This document shows positions 49,706 to 60,951 of a stretch of 64,000 bases of DNA, in pieces. Position 1 is the stretch's first letter. Each line of letters opens with the position of its first letter. Source of the DNA: Meghimatium bilineatum (taxonomy: Eukaryota; Mollusca; Gastropoda; Stylommatophora; Philomycidae); the NCBI GenBank assembly GCA_034231615.1, contig CM067306.1:39416248-39480247 (forward strand), in the 5' to 3' direction. The notes under the pieces are model-generated. The model saw nothing but the letters and a program-made list of their open reading frames with translations. It ran no database searches and was not told the DNA's origin. The translations under genes were made by a program, and so were the position numbers.

Positions 49706-50218
49706 ACTTGTAGTCATAGAAGCTGGTTTTGTTGAAAATTGGACGGGATACGATAACAGATATAACACATTATTACCCAATTCAACATGGATTATAATAC
49801 AGTAAGGGCCACACCAACACAAATTTAATCAAAAACATGTTCGGAGTAAGTCCAAAATGCTTGAGGGTACCAAACTCAAAAATAAATCGATTTTAAAGAG
49901 CTAACCTAGATCAATTCTCCGTTGTGCAGGATTTGAGGGCAGTGACCTGGATATCGAGAGCACCATGATAACCATCACGATAGAAATGAATGTCGCCAGG
50001 GATAGGTTCTCTGTGCTTTATCACATGAAGATGCCTACAGAAGCGGCCACTCAATCTAAGCCCATTTCATCTACGAGTATATATTTCTTGTCACAACGTT
50101 TACATATGATAACATAAAGGACATTACGGAATTCTCATGTAAAGCCATTATCGATAGTGAAAGTGGCCTTAGTAAAGGAAACAGAGCGGATCTGTGCTAC
50201 ATAGGGACCTGTGTAGCA
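49706..50218. other. Unassigned stretch
   Basis: No gene recognised. Short plus/minus frames only. Confidence 0.3.
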
Positions 50219-52190
50219 TAGTGGCGTACCTAGGGCAATTTCTGCCCTGTGCGGTGAAGATTTTTATGCCACCCCCCCCCCCTCCTCCCCATGGAATTAA
50301 TTAAAAAAATTCCGAATAAAATTTTACAAGTGTATTATTATTATTATCGATTTTATCCACATTTAATAAACATAGAAATTTCAAACTTAAAATTGCAAAT
50401 ACCCTTTACTAGCTTTTTGACAAGCGAAGTCAGTGACGACTGCGTCGAAGCTCACATCATTGACCAGATCATGTTCGATTGACATAATTGTGAGGTTGTT
50501 TAATCTCAAGTTGCTCATAGTTGACCTGACCTGAGATAGTTTTTGATTAATTTGAGTTTGGAGAAACCCCTTTCATGTGTAGCTATATTAACGCCTAGAG
50601 TCAGGAACAAACGCTGTAAGATGACAATGTTGGGTACTGAATAGGAAAGCTGATGTTTCTGAATGAAGGGAAGTAATTCCAAAGGCCCTTGGTCCTATTA
50701 GTTCAAGGCCGAAGATACTGGGACAAAATTCATTGGTCGCTTTCTCTCTAGTAAAAAATCATCCTTGTCGATGTCATCATCAGAAGCGTTGTGAAGATAA
50801 TATCGATTCGATCGTCTAACAGTTGCATTGGAGAAAGAAAGTCAAAGTTGTCAGCAAACTCATGCAGTTGTGCAAATCTTGTTTAAATCTCCTGATCCAC
50901 TCTGTCCATGGAAGCGCATATTTTCAACCAAAGTTCATCTCTGTAGCTTAATCCGGCATCGTAGGCTTCTTCTCCAGGCATCTTCTTTTTACGACATATT
51001 CACCGCTGTGGCGTCGTAGGGATTCCAAGTTCAGAACACACTGACTGCGCATAGCTCAAACTCGCACCGGTTACTTTTTCCCTCGATTGAGTAATTCACT
51101 CAAAGCTTTTATTTCTGCTGCACAATCCCGAACCCTTCTTCTGCATATATGCCTGCGCGTACTTTATTTCCATTAAAACTGGATCACAGAACCCTAGATA
51201 CGCCAAGAACGTGAATGACTGCATCGCCACCAGCAAGCTGTCAGCGGTGGATCTCGTTTCCGAATTTTCGGTTCTCTCAGTTAAAAGTTCAGGTGTTTTC
51301 AGAATCTTCAGAATGTGGTTTTTAACTATTTTGACAGCTTCGCCTCTCGCGCTCCAGCTTGTTTGGGCTAATCGTTTGAGACTGGTTCAAGTGGTTTTCA
51401 TCAGCACATCCCAGCGGTAACATGAATTGGAGAGGGTGTGCAGACGATCAAGCGTGCGAAGAAGGTCACAGAGTTTACTTCTTCTTGTGCCGCATGGATC
51501 CCAGCTAGGTTTAAACTATGGTTCGAACAGACAATTTACTGGGCTTTTGGATTTATATCGCAAATCAGTCTCTGTACTCCCGAATGTTCCCCTTTCATTA
51601 TAGCTGCATTATCGTACCCTTGACCTCGGCAGTCCATGATGTCAAGGCCGTCGGCTTCAAGCTTCTTCAAAATCATTCTTGCAATTTGGTGGTATTTTTC
51701 TTCTCGGTGTCAATAAAGCCGATAAATGATATCAACAGACACACGATGGCCTTCCATCACAACATACGAAGCACTTGCGAAGTTAGATCCTTGTGACACA
51801 CATCGGGTGTGCTATTAAATATTGTAGCAAAATATTTGGCTTCTTTTACTCGCTTGATAATACGACGCCGAACTTGTTCACCCAATAAATTGATGAATTC
51901 GTTTTGAATTTTCGGGACACGAAAGATGACTGTGGAGTACCTCCAAGTTGGATCCGAAGAGTGTGTTCTTTGAGAACGGGATTATACGTCGACAAAAGCT
52001 TTACAAGCTCAAGTAAACTGCCTTTGTTCTGCGTCGATTTGAATGGTCACCTACCCGATGACCTCGTAGAGCCAAGTTTATGTTTCCTCAAGAAACTATT
52101 AATGTCGAGTATTCGTTTAAGAATCTCTCTCCATTTTTCTTGCTCTTTCTGAATGTGTACTTGAGTGGTACTGTCGAGAGTGTATCTAGC
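50219..52190 (-). pseudogene. hAT (ZMYM1-like, DUF4371 type) transposase pseudogene
   Basis: A diverged left terminus TAGTGGCGTACCTAGGG lies at 50219, followed by a poly-C tract (50273-50282). From about 52190 downward, across several frames, the minus strand reads QEKWREILKRILDINSFLRK, then LLELVKLLSTYNPVLKEHT. It continues with HHGL-region remnants of the GYDNAAMMKGEHSG motif, LDRLHTLSNSCYRWDVLMKT, and SLKRLAQTSWSARGEAVK. Then come LLTERTENSETRSTADSLL, SMDRVDQEI, QLHEFADNFDFLSPM and THERGFSKLKLIKNYLRS. The last is the hAT dimerisation block. The TRWSARGEAVK motif has TSW here. Frameshifts and stops are frequent. Plus-strand open frames here are shadows. Confidence 0.85.
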
Positions 52191-52269
52191 ACTATGCCAA
52201 AGTTAAAACTCCTTACATTTCAATCAGCGATTGTTGATGCGATGGAGTTGGACTCGTGGTCTGTTACTC

Positions 52270-52620
52270 GGGACGAGAGTTTCCAGTGGGTTTCCAGAGG
52301 AAGTCAAGTGCGTTCCTCTCGTTCTACCTGTATTATCGTCTTTGTGTACTTCCTGTTCGTATCCTTCCGACATCATATTTCACTACCATATTTCACTCGG
52401 ACACGCATTCATTTCTACTTGTGGTATTTTATGTTTGTATGTTATGTGTGTATCTTGAAAAAGGCCTATTGGGCCGAAACGTCGACTTTGTCCTGTGTAT
52501 TGTCATTTGTATGATTATATTCTGTGTTTTGTTTTGTTGTATGTACCATATTTATTCATGTAAACATCCGTTAGTGATACTGTGTGTTAGTCATCATCCA
52601 GTAGGACTTCATTACCTGTC
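52270..52620 (+). repeat. Region with Penelope-type stem-loop motif
   Basis: CTTGAAAAAGGCCTATTGGG followed by CCGAAACGTCG at 52453-52483. GGCC and GGCC can pair around a four- to five-base loop, with GAAACGTCG immediately after. Same layout as repeat P but a different sequence family. The flanks are T-rich and non-coding. Confidence 0.5.
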
Positions 52621-52794
52621 TTCCACGTGAGTATTATTGTCCTTTAAATAGTACTTTTCATCTGTGTATGAGATCCTCAATCGGTAAAGTGACCCAACAG
52701 CCTGCAGTGGCTGTTCTAAGAGAAGTAATATGGTCGACTTCTTGTGGTCTTTCTCCATGGAATTTTGTGCTTAGCATCTGTTTTTCTGTTATTT

Positions 52795-55065
52795 AGTTTA
52801 TGACCATAATATCTTTATTTAAATGTGTATGTCTAGTCCATATTCTTTACTGGATTGATACACTTGATCTTTTCGTATTTGTAGCTACTGCTCACTTTCT
52901 GATAAGAAGAAAGTGTATCTGCATATCGCATATTGTTTATAATGTTTTTTCTCAAGTCCTAGCATAACATGTAACAAAGAACAAGAAACATATGAAAAAT
53001 ATGCATTAGCACGAAAAAAAGTAAAACATCTGATTAAAGAAGCTAAAAGTAAATCATGGTCTGATTTTGGCAAGAACTTGAATAAGGATTACAAAACAGC
53101 TACAAAACGCTTCTACAAAGCAATCAAAGTTATGAGAACCAGAACAGAAAATCACGATCCTACAGAACTAATAAATGACAGAGAAGGTAATCCCATTTTA
53201 AAAAAGCAAAGAGCATTAAAAAGATGGAAAGACTACTTTTCTGAGTTACTAAATACAACACCAAGCAATAATACAGCAAAAGAAACCATAAAGAGTTGTA
53301 ATGAACAAGAGCCAAATATTCTCATAGAGGAAATGGCCGAGGTCATAAAAAAGGCAAAAATAACAAAGCTCCAGGGATAGATAACATACCACTAGAAATT
53401 ATAAGAGCAGCAGGAGAAACAGGATTATATTGGCTAAACATAATTTTTAACACAGCGTGGAGGCAACAGAAGACACCAACAGACTGGAGAAAAGCTATCA
53501 TAGTGCCAATATGGAAAAGGAAAGGCAGCAAAAGAGACTGTAACCAGTACAGGGGAATTTCCTTGTTAAGCCATGCAGGAAAACTATATGCAAAAATAGT
53601 AGAGAAAAGAGTGAGACCTGTAATAGAACAACAACTTAGCAATACACAAATGGGTTTTAGAAGAAACAGAGGATGTACTGATGCAATATTTATTCTGAAA
53701 CAGTTGGCAGAGAAGTCAATAGAATACAACCAAAATTTATAATTTGACCGAGTAATGAGAGAAAAACTATGGGAAACATAAAAAATGTATGGAGTATGCC
53801 AACATTTAATTAACGTTTGTAGAAGTCTCTATAACAACAGCAGTTGCACTATAAGAACAGCTGCAGGCTACACAGATGACTTTGTGATTAGCACAGGAGT
53901 AGAGCAGGGATGTGTATTATCCCCACTCCTTTTTATTACATACATGGACCATATAAACAAAACAGCAAATTCTAATGAAGCAAATGAACTGCTTTTTGCA
54001 GATGACCAGGTTTTATTCCACAACAGCATTAAAAACCTGCAAGACCACCTAAGCATAATAGACACAGAAGGAAAGCAATTTGGAATGAAAATCAACATAG
54101 ACAAAACAGAAGTAATGAATATTGCAAGAGAAAAGGAGAACATCAACATACAGATAAATAATAAACAACTAAAACAAGTAGATGAATTCAAATATCTGGG
54201 CAGCACATTGAGATATGACAACAAACAAGAAGCAGAAATAAACGCAAGATGTAATAAGGCCTGTCAGATCATTGATCAATTAACACCTTTACTAAGAAAC
54301 AAAGATATTACACTAGAAACAAAGAAAGCGCTTTTCAACACCATTTTCTTACCAACATTGTGTTATCAGTGTCAAACTTGGACATTAGATTCTAGAACAA
54401 TACATAAGATTAACACCACTGAAATGTAATGTTTGAGACGTATGATTGGAGTTAGCTTGAGAGACAAAATCAGGAATGAAGCACTAAGGAAACAATTAGG
54501 GATCAAGCCAACAATAGAATACATACAGAAACAACAAGTTAAATGGTACGGCCACATAACCAGACAGAAAGAGCAACGTATTATCCAAAAAACACTTAAC
54601 AAACGATACGAAAACAGGAGACCTATTGGACGCCCTCGTAAAAGGTGGATAGATAGTGTATTAGAGACACTCGGAAATATAACAGCAGAGGGGGCAAATA
54701 GAAGGGCAAAAGACCGTACACTCACTCTCCCCTCAACACCGAAAGGTACATGAGGACAGAAAGAAGAAGAAGAAGTCCTGGCATTCCTTGCATATGTTTA
54801 AAAATGTTATCTGTGTACATGTTAAATATGCTGAATTATAAAATGCATCTTTGTCTTACTCATCCTTTTAGTCTATGTATGATGAGTTACTGTTTTCACA
54901 CCTTGGTGGTTCCAGTTTTTTCCTATACGAGTTATATTTCTAAACATTCTGATGTGATTTCTTTTTTTATTTCGTCACAATTATTGAAGACAATCAATTA
55001 ATTTTTCATGTTTAACTCTGTCAAAGGCATTGCTGTAGTATATAATGCAAAAGTAAATTAAAGTA
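52795..55065 (-). mobile_element. LINE A copy 7, split by LINE B
   Basis: Two halves of one old LINE A. The upper half (55065 down to 54773) reads CIIYYSNAFDRVKHEKLIDC (palm motif A region), then NMYTDNIFKHMQGMPG. The lower half (52965 down to 52795) carries MLGLEKK, the decayed YADD region (ICRYT) and the start of the thumb. LINE B lies between them, bounded by aagtcctagcat (52954-52965) and aagtcctggcat (54773-54784). This is a 12-bp target duplication with one mismatch. Confidence 0.85.
52966..54772 (+). pseudogene. LINE B: reverse transcriptase, 5'-truncated
   Basis: Plus-strand LINE protein from an N-terminal linker (KYALARKKVKHLIKEAKSKS, WSDFGKNL) through NKAPGIDNIPLEIIRAAGE, NQYRGISLLSHAGKLYAKIV and MGFRRNRGCTDAIFIL. 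The catalytic LLFADDQVLF box and KTEVM, FKYLGSTLRYDNKQEAEIN, and LCYQCQTWTL follow. It ends with VKWYGHITRQKE, RPIGRPRKRWIDSV and TLPSTPKGT. Lesions: a frameshift in an A-run near 53350; a stop at 53740 with an in-frame loss of part of palm motif A (NQNL joins directly to FDRV, so the catalytic Asp of that motif is missing); a stop near 53779; and a stop at 54427, where the second copy has AAA. The 3' end is a (GAA)n tract. Truncation at 52966 is typical of LINE insertion. Confidence 0.92.
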
Positions 55066-55079
55066 AAGGTCTTAAGTCG

Positions 55080-55330
55080 TCGAGGATGAAGATAACTTTT
55101 CGTGTAATAAGCCGCAGCAATTATTAAGTGGGGTGGCTAGCTCCCTTCCTTGCTGTATTTACCTCCCCTAACTCATGCGTCAGGTACTAATTTACAGCTA
55201 AATCGACAGGAGGAGTAGCTGTGTCAAATTAGAAATCACAACCTGGATTTTTATTGTCCGGACGTCGTTTCGTACATGACACCATGTGATAGCAAGCAAG
55301 CTCACTATCAACTTGGCAACCGCGCACCTC
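55080..55330 (-). mobile_element. Possible diverged SINE
   Basis: Begins next to AAGTAAATTAAAGTAAAGG, like the SINE1 (TTTAC)n tail. It contains GGTACTAATTTACAGCTAAA then TCGACAGGAG, which resembles the GGTACC...TCGACC block of SINE1 in the same relative order. No clear tRNA head. Could be an older subfamily. Confidence 0.4.
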
Positions 55331-55643
55331 TGAGTCTATAAAGCATTTGTATATATTGTTCTGGACTTCTAAATATTTATCCACTAACAGTATAATATTA
55401 TAGTGCGTTCATAAATAGTTGTCCCCCCGATATTGACTATATTCTCCGTAATTACTGAGCGTATAGACTTCATATTATGCATGCGTGCATCATTTCATAA
55501 CGAGGTTACAGATTTATGATTGTTTAGATTGAACGGATGTATCGCAACAGTCGCCACGAATGTAATTTTTAAGGTATTAACGATTTTATTTTATGTGGAA
55601 ATAAATTTACAGTAATTGCAGGTATATGCGTATCGTACATTGT

Positions 55644-56212
55644 ATTGTACAACAAAAACAGAAATAAATACAAGAAGCAGAAATAAATACAAGATGTAAT
55701 AAGGCATGTTAGGTCATTCGTCAATTAACACTTTTACTAAGAAACAAAGATATTACACTCGAAACAAAGAAAGCACTTTTCAACACCATTTGTTTACTAA
55801 CGTTGTGTTATCAGTGTCAAACGTGGGCATTAGATTCTAGAACAATTCATAAGATTAACACCACTGAAATGAAATGTGTTGGACGTATGATTGGAGTTAG
55901 TTTGAGAGACAAAATCAGAAATGAAGCACTAAGGAAACAATTAGTGATCAAGTCAACAATACATTCAGAAACAATAAGTTAAATGGTATAGCCACATAAC
56001 CAGACAGAAAGAGCAAAGTATTATCCAAAAAACACTTAACAAACAATACGAAAAACAGTCGATCTATTAGACGCCCTCGTAAAAGGTGGATGGATAGTGT
56101 ATTAGAGACACTCGGAAATATAACAGCAGAAGAGGCAAATAAAAGGGCAAAAGACCGTACATTCACTCTCCCCTCAACACCGAAAGATACATGAGGACAG
56201 AAAGAAGAAGAA
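55644..56212 (+). pseudogene. LINE B copy 2: 3' quarter
   Basis: Matches LINE B from the AEINARCNKACQ region to the end (KMCWTYDWS-type frames, GRPRKRW counterpart, TLPSTPKDT) and ends in (GAA)n. A 9-bp direct repeat gtacattgt flanks it (55635-55643 and 56213-56221), a plausible target duplication. A local duplication of about 19 bp (aagaagcagaaataaatac) lies at its 5' end. Retains AAA at the position where LINE B has a TAA stop. Confidence 0.87.
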
Positions 56213-56221
56213 GTACATTGT

Positions 56222-56716
56222 TATAGCATGGGTAAAAATGAGATACTCCGAAAGTAATATTTCGCTTTCGTTGCATTGAGATTATATGCAACGAGATATA
56301 AAGTTAACAGTTAAACGTTTATGAAATTGTATTATTTAAAATTTTGTGAATTTAAAATAAACGTAAACATAAACTGTACTTACTGTCGTCATCATCATTT
56401 TTGTCCTATAGTATTAGCATTCGAAGTACTAATGTTGGCATTCTTGAATCTTCGGCCAAACGATTTTCAGAGTGAATTCTACAATGTGGAGAAAATTAAA
56501 CGTGTCCAGCATTTAATATTATCAGTCTAGAATTTTTGTTTTTCACCTCTTATCCTAACACCTTCTAGTTTGATTTATCTCAGATCGACTGCGTTGTTTT
56601 CATATGTTCACTATTACATTGATGTTATAAAAATACAATTTCTTCTCGCTTAACTCTAGTCTTCGTTTATCTCTAGTCTTCGTTTATAATTATTTTTATT
56701 GTCTATCTATATATCT
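56222..56716. other. Unassigned stretch
   Basis: No gene recognised. The open frame 56321-56530 has no motif. Contains short local repeats (tagtcttcgtttat, two copies) and a (TATC)n-like patch at 56701-56724. Confidence 0.35.
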
Positions 56717-56724
56717 ATCTATAC

Positions 56725-56951
56725 CAGTGTTTCCAAATCTCTTTTTTACCATGCCCCACCTAAGTCTTTCTAAAAGTCTGATTTCCCCTCCCCCCCCCCC
56801 CCACATGTAACAGATACATAGTCTTTTATATTAGCAAATTGAATTATTCCTAAATAAAGCCTAATTACAACTTGTTCGAATTGCCCCCACCCCTCAACAA
56901 TCAAATTGCCCCCCCCCCTGTGAAGCGTGGGCTCCACGTTGGGTAACACTG
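56725..56951. mobile_element. hAT-type MITE with exact 8-bp target duplications
   Basis: 227 bp. Left end CAGTGTTTCCAAATC, right end inverted CAGTGTTACCCAACG. Flanked by atctatac at 56717-56724 and 56952-56959. The interior is C-rich (poly-C tract near 56788-56802 and 56910-56918) and non-coding. Mobilised by a hAT transposase in trans (inference). Confidence 0.93.
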
Positions 56952-56959
56952 ATCTATAC

Positions 56960-57490
56960 GTCGTGTCTCTTGTTTGCCTTCTGTTGTCAGGAGTAGAAGA
57001 ATTCTCTGCAGATTTCCTTCTTGTGTGCTGCTTGTGAGCTTGTTCTTGTGGCGTCTTTGATTTCTGTGATCTATCTTTTTACATAGTCTGTCTCTGGCTT
57101 TATGTCTTTCCACTTTCTCTTTCTGTTTGTTTTTACAGCTACTCTTATTGTTTTATTATCATTTTCTACACACATGTATGGTATGGCGCTTGAATTTATT
57201 ATATTACTTCTGTTGGTTCTTCTTGTTAATATAAATTTTATCGGGCTTCTACAGTTTAAATAGTGACACTTGTACCAGGCGTAAACTTGGGTCTCTCTCT
57301 CTGTGCTTGACGAATGTGTGTGTTTTAAATAAGTTGTTCTTAATGCACATATCGATTAATCTGTAGATGTTGGCAGTTTTCTTGTTTATTTCATCTCCGA
57401 GCAATCCAAATCATCTTTATAGTCAATTTCTTTCTGGCTCCAATTGCGCGTTGAAATCTTTTAATACGAATAATTATTCTTCTTTTTAGT
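56960..57490 (-). pseudogene. LINE G copy 1: endonuclease piece joined to C-terminal tail
   Basis: Upper part (57490 to about 57200) reads DFNAQLEPERN and FGLLGDEINKKTANIYRLID, then MCIKNNLFKTHTF, like the GDFNA/N-x-NG/NTxF blocks of APE-type LINE endonucleases. Lower part ends ITEIKDATRTSSQAAHKKEI then CREFFYS and a stop at 56987-56989. This C-terminus matches the other LINE G copy (EIQEATNSTI, SRELFYP). The reverse transcriptase between them is absent, so this is an internally deleted element or two neighbouring fragments. Confidence 0.62.
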
Positions 57491-57548
57491 GTTTATAATA
57501 TTCGTATTATCAAACATTTCTTCACTTCTTGTTTTATTCAAAATCCGA

Positions 57549-58150
57549 TTAATAGTAATGATCGATAATAGTAATGGGTTGAATGAAGCCAACGTTTTGC
57601 GAATATTCTTCTTGCACTTTCAATATATGGTCGTCACATTTAATCCAGAATTCTTTGTTAATGTCGGAGAGCATAGCATATATCATTTTATGAATATCAT
57701 TAAGTTTGAAGGTTTATATTCATTTGCCACTGCGCCCTTAATTTTATTCCAAATAAGCTCTATTGGATTTAAATGTGAATGATACGGTGGTAATCTTATA
57801 CATATATGTCCATGTTCCTTTATAATCGTATTAATAAATAAAGTCGTTGCTCTGTATGCATTCATTATCAACATTAGCAACTCAGGTTTCAAGTGCAGTT
57901 CAGTAAATGAAATATTTTCTTTTCTAAGCCATAATTTAATCTCTTCTTTAGTGGATGGCGTTGTTGTAGGGATCTTATCTTCACATGCAACTATATTATG
58001 GTAAGAAGAGTTTTCCATATCCAGACAATAGGGTCTATCTAATTATGGAAGTACAGTCTTTTCTATCCACTCTCTAAATATATATCCATTCATTTCAGCA
58101 TGGTAGTCTCAATTATCGGTAGATTTGGAAATGAAAATGTGTTCACCATT
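57549..58150 (-). pseudogene. IS630/Tc1-like DDE transposase remnant
   Basis: From 58150 downward: DYHAEMNGYIFREWIEKTVLP, a stop, MENSSYHNIVACEDKIPTTT, then STKEEIKLWLRKENISF, LKPELLMLIMNAYRATT and RLPPYHSHLNPIELIWNKIKG. The last is the DDE_3 hallmark with the final catalytic acidic residue. After a +1 shift near 57690 the frame continues DIHKMIYAMLSDINKEFW and HILKVQEEY to a stop at 57549. The expected MDNAxYH aspartate appears as MENSSYH (D to E). The N-terminal DNA-binding domain and ends are not seen. Confidence 0.85.
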
Positions 58151-58261
58151 TTTCAAATGTGGACCGGATGGAATTAGATACGATGACATTAGTCAAGAAC
58201 GGATGAGGAGTTGGGAGAGTTGTCGGACATGTATAATAATAGTCTTTTAAAGGGCACAGTA

Positions 58262-60340
58262 GAATAAGACTGGTTACATGGCTATTTAGTCCCACTACCC
58301 AAACCTTACACGGATCACACACACCAGGATACAAGGCGACAGAATAATAACAATGCAGAATACGATAGGAAAGCTTTTGGAAAAAAAATTTTGGCTGGAA
58401 GATGTCGAGTCATCTTGAGAGAAATAAGTGTTTACCAACGTTCTTATGTGGGTAACGTCCAGGAAAGAAGACATGGTAGAATGCAGCCATCTTTGCGCAT
58501 GATGTTTATGATGCTTGGATTCACACATGAAGACACGTGCAGTCACAATAGATCTTGAAGATGTTTACAATAGAGTGTCTTTGGATATCTTGATGGAACA
58601 ATTGTTAAATCTTGTAGTAAATCTTTTGTCGTGCAGTAGGTTGGAGCGGTCCTTCTGTACAGGATTGCAGACCTAACCTGTGATAACTGGATATCGGAAC
58701 CAACGATTATTAGTCCGGGTCTGCCACATAGATCGCCTCTATTTCCTTTGCTTTTCAATGTATACACAGTGCACATCACTAGCAATCAAATAACAGGTGC
58801 TGGCAGAACGATGTCGTACGCCGATGACATCCTGGTGTATAGGCAGGGCAGAAATCGAGAAGAATTCGTCGTGGAACTACAGGCGGAGCGCAACAGTTTG
58901 GCGAACTGGTGTAGAGATTCAGGAGCAGTGGTAAAGCCTTCTAAGACATTCGTGACTTGGTTTTCCCTGAACAATTACATGGTAAAGACGCATATGCCAC
59001 ATGTTTCATAGGACGGGAATTGTTTAGAAAAAAATTAGTATAATGAGATACCTGTGTGTGTTGTTTGATTGAAGTCTGAGTTTCAGGGAACTTCTTGACC
59101 ATGTTCTCATAAGGGCAGGAAAAGGCTTAACAGAAATGAAGGTTATGGCTACTACTCATTGTGAGCAGAGGTTGCTATTTCTTTTGTATCAGCGTTTGGT
59201 AGTGGCTGTGGTGGAATATGCACTAGCAATTCTGACTCTTAGCCACACTGAGATCGAATGACTGTATAGAATCCAGAATAATGCAATGCGCACCATTCTT
59301 GGGTGCACAAGAGATTTATCGACAATAGCTATGCAGTACCTGCTCGACTGTCCTACGGCAGAACACTGATTGCAGTATTGCTGTACACGGGAGTACCTTC
59401 AGATACATGCAGATAAGGAACACCCATTGCATTCAGAAATATAGAAAGTTAAAGGTAGCAGACTTACAGAGGGAAGTCGTGGATAGGATGTGCTGAGGAT
59501 GTCGTACAAAGTGTGTGCAGATTGCCAGATGTGGGAGCATGTGAGGCATGGATATCTCTAGCCACAGATTTTGAAAATTGTTTGAGAGTAGTAATAACAC
59601 TTAGAAAACTCTTTGAATGGTGTCATACGGCTGTGAAGTAAGAGGTTCAGGATTTGCTCAGTGAGAATGCTAAAGAGGGGATTTGATTATATATTATACT
59701 GATGGATCTGTGATTAGACATATTCGCACTGCTTTGGCCTTCACAGCTCAATGCGCAAGTACAAAGATCAGGAAGGAGAGTGCGACCTTTTCTGTGACTA
59801 CGAGTAGCCTAACCATGGAGATTATTGCGGTGACATTGGCATTTGAGTGGGTAGGCACACAGAAGGTAACACGGGTCTACATCTTGAGTGACTCTATGAG
59901 TATGATTAGGAAGGTACAAGTGGATCTCGTTCGCGAACACTGGATTGATGCCATGAGAAAGGCTAGTTTGAAAGTAGCTGCTTTTATTTTCGTGTCAGGA
60001 CAAGTGAGGGTTCGAGGCAATGAAAGAGCAGAGCAACTGGCATCATGCGCGATGGGGCAATGGATCAAGCTGGCGTTTTGAACTCTATAAGAGATATTGC
60101 ATGCGAGAGTGAGACTAGTGTTGATGATGGTTCTTTTTCAATGACCATGATTAACGTTCGACTTTTTAAATGTGGTGTTGCTAAAAGTGAACATTTTGGA
60201 GAGCGCAGACGTATAATGGTCAACCAGCAGAGGACCGGTACTGTCCGCAGAATTGTAATGGCAGATACACTCAGGAGAGATCAGAGCAACTATGGACGTG
60301 TCAGTTTGCAGTGATGATGATCGACAACTAACTAACTGGG
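58262..60340 (+). pseudogene. I-clade-like LINE: reverse transcriptase plus RNase H
   Basis: Order: LVPLPKPYTDHT and IGKLLEKKF (fingers), AVTIDLEDVYNRVSLDILME (palm motif A region), then LLFNVYTVHITSN (motif B region). The catalytic MSYADDILVYRQGRNREEF follows (58813), then WCRDSGAVVKPSKT, the thumb (RYLCVLFD), and RAGKGLTEMKVMATTH. RNase H is at 59683-60081: YYTDGSV, LTMEIIAVTLAFEW, YILSDSMSMIRKV, and SGQVRVRGNERAEQL. The usual PGHAGVRGN histidine is glutamine. After a frameshift near 60045 the C-terminus reads VLNSIRDIACESE and GVAKSEHFGERRR. The 3' end is AACTAACTAACTGG. RNase H in a LINE points to the I group (family knowledge). Confidence 0.9.
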
Positions 60341-60384
60341 TCTCTTTGTCTTTGACCCTATATGGAACAGGCGACTCAGCCCAA

Positions 60385-60475
60385 AACGTCCTTAGTCGTC
60401 TCTTAGGACATGCATGGAATGTAAACCGTGTTGCTATTCTTTGTTCCCTTTGAACCCGGCAAAACACGATTGACA
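60385..60475. repeat. Dispersed repeat R, copy 3
   Basis: TAGTCGTCTCTTAGGACATG, GTGTTGCTATTCTTTG, AACCCGGCAAAAC: the best preserved copy of the segment at 2913-2998 and 12083-12165. Confidence 0.55.
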
Positions 60476-60698
60476 TTTTACTGAATATCGCATCTGTTAT
60501 CCATGTTTGTTTGTTCTTTGTTTTTCTTATTTGCAAATTTGCGTTAGATATTTGAACAGTTTTTCTTAGACTATCTCATCTGTTGTATATTTTCTCTCCT
60601 GGAATCTGTATTTTTAGCATATATAATTCTTTGGTTCTGTAAATATTTTTATATGGCTGAAAGACCTTGACTCTAACTACGGACTTGAAGAGATGAGT

Positions 60699-60943
60699 AA
60701 GTAAGTAAAGTAACCCATAGCATTTATTGATGCCGCAGTTGTGAGAAGTTAGCTAGCTAACATTTAAGCGGCTCTTCAAATGAGAGCGGTAGCCATCATC
60801 TCTCCCTCGCAGTCTTTACTTCCAGGGTTAATCCGGTACCCATTCAATACTGGTTCGACCGGAAGCCGTTGCGATCTGAAAAAAATTTCCGCCTCAATTG
60901 GGGAATGAACCCAGGACCACTCATATGCGAAGCCAGTGCGAAT
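60699..60943 (-). mobile_element. tRNA-derived SINE1, copy 3 (head truncated)
   Basis: Minus strand begins CGCACTGGCTTCGCATATGA inside the tRNA-like head, has B box GGGTTCATTCCCC, the same body as copy 2, and ends GGGTTACTTTACTTACTTAC. A 7-8-bp direct repeat agatgagt flanks it (60691-60698 and 60944-60951). The A box is lost, so this copy is 5'-truncated. Confidence 0.88.
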
Positions 60944-60951
60944 AGATGAGT

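Noticed and set aside
50828..52630. Plus-strand open frames 61-144 codons long
   Set aside because: Shadows of the minus-strand hAT pseudogene and of the T-rich region after it.
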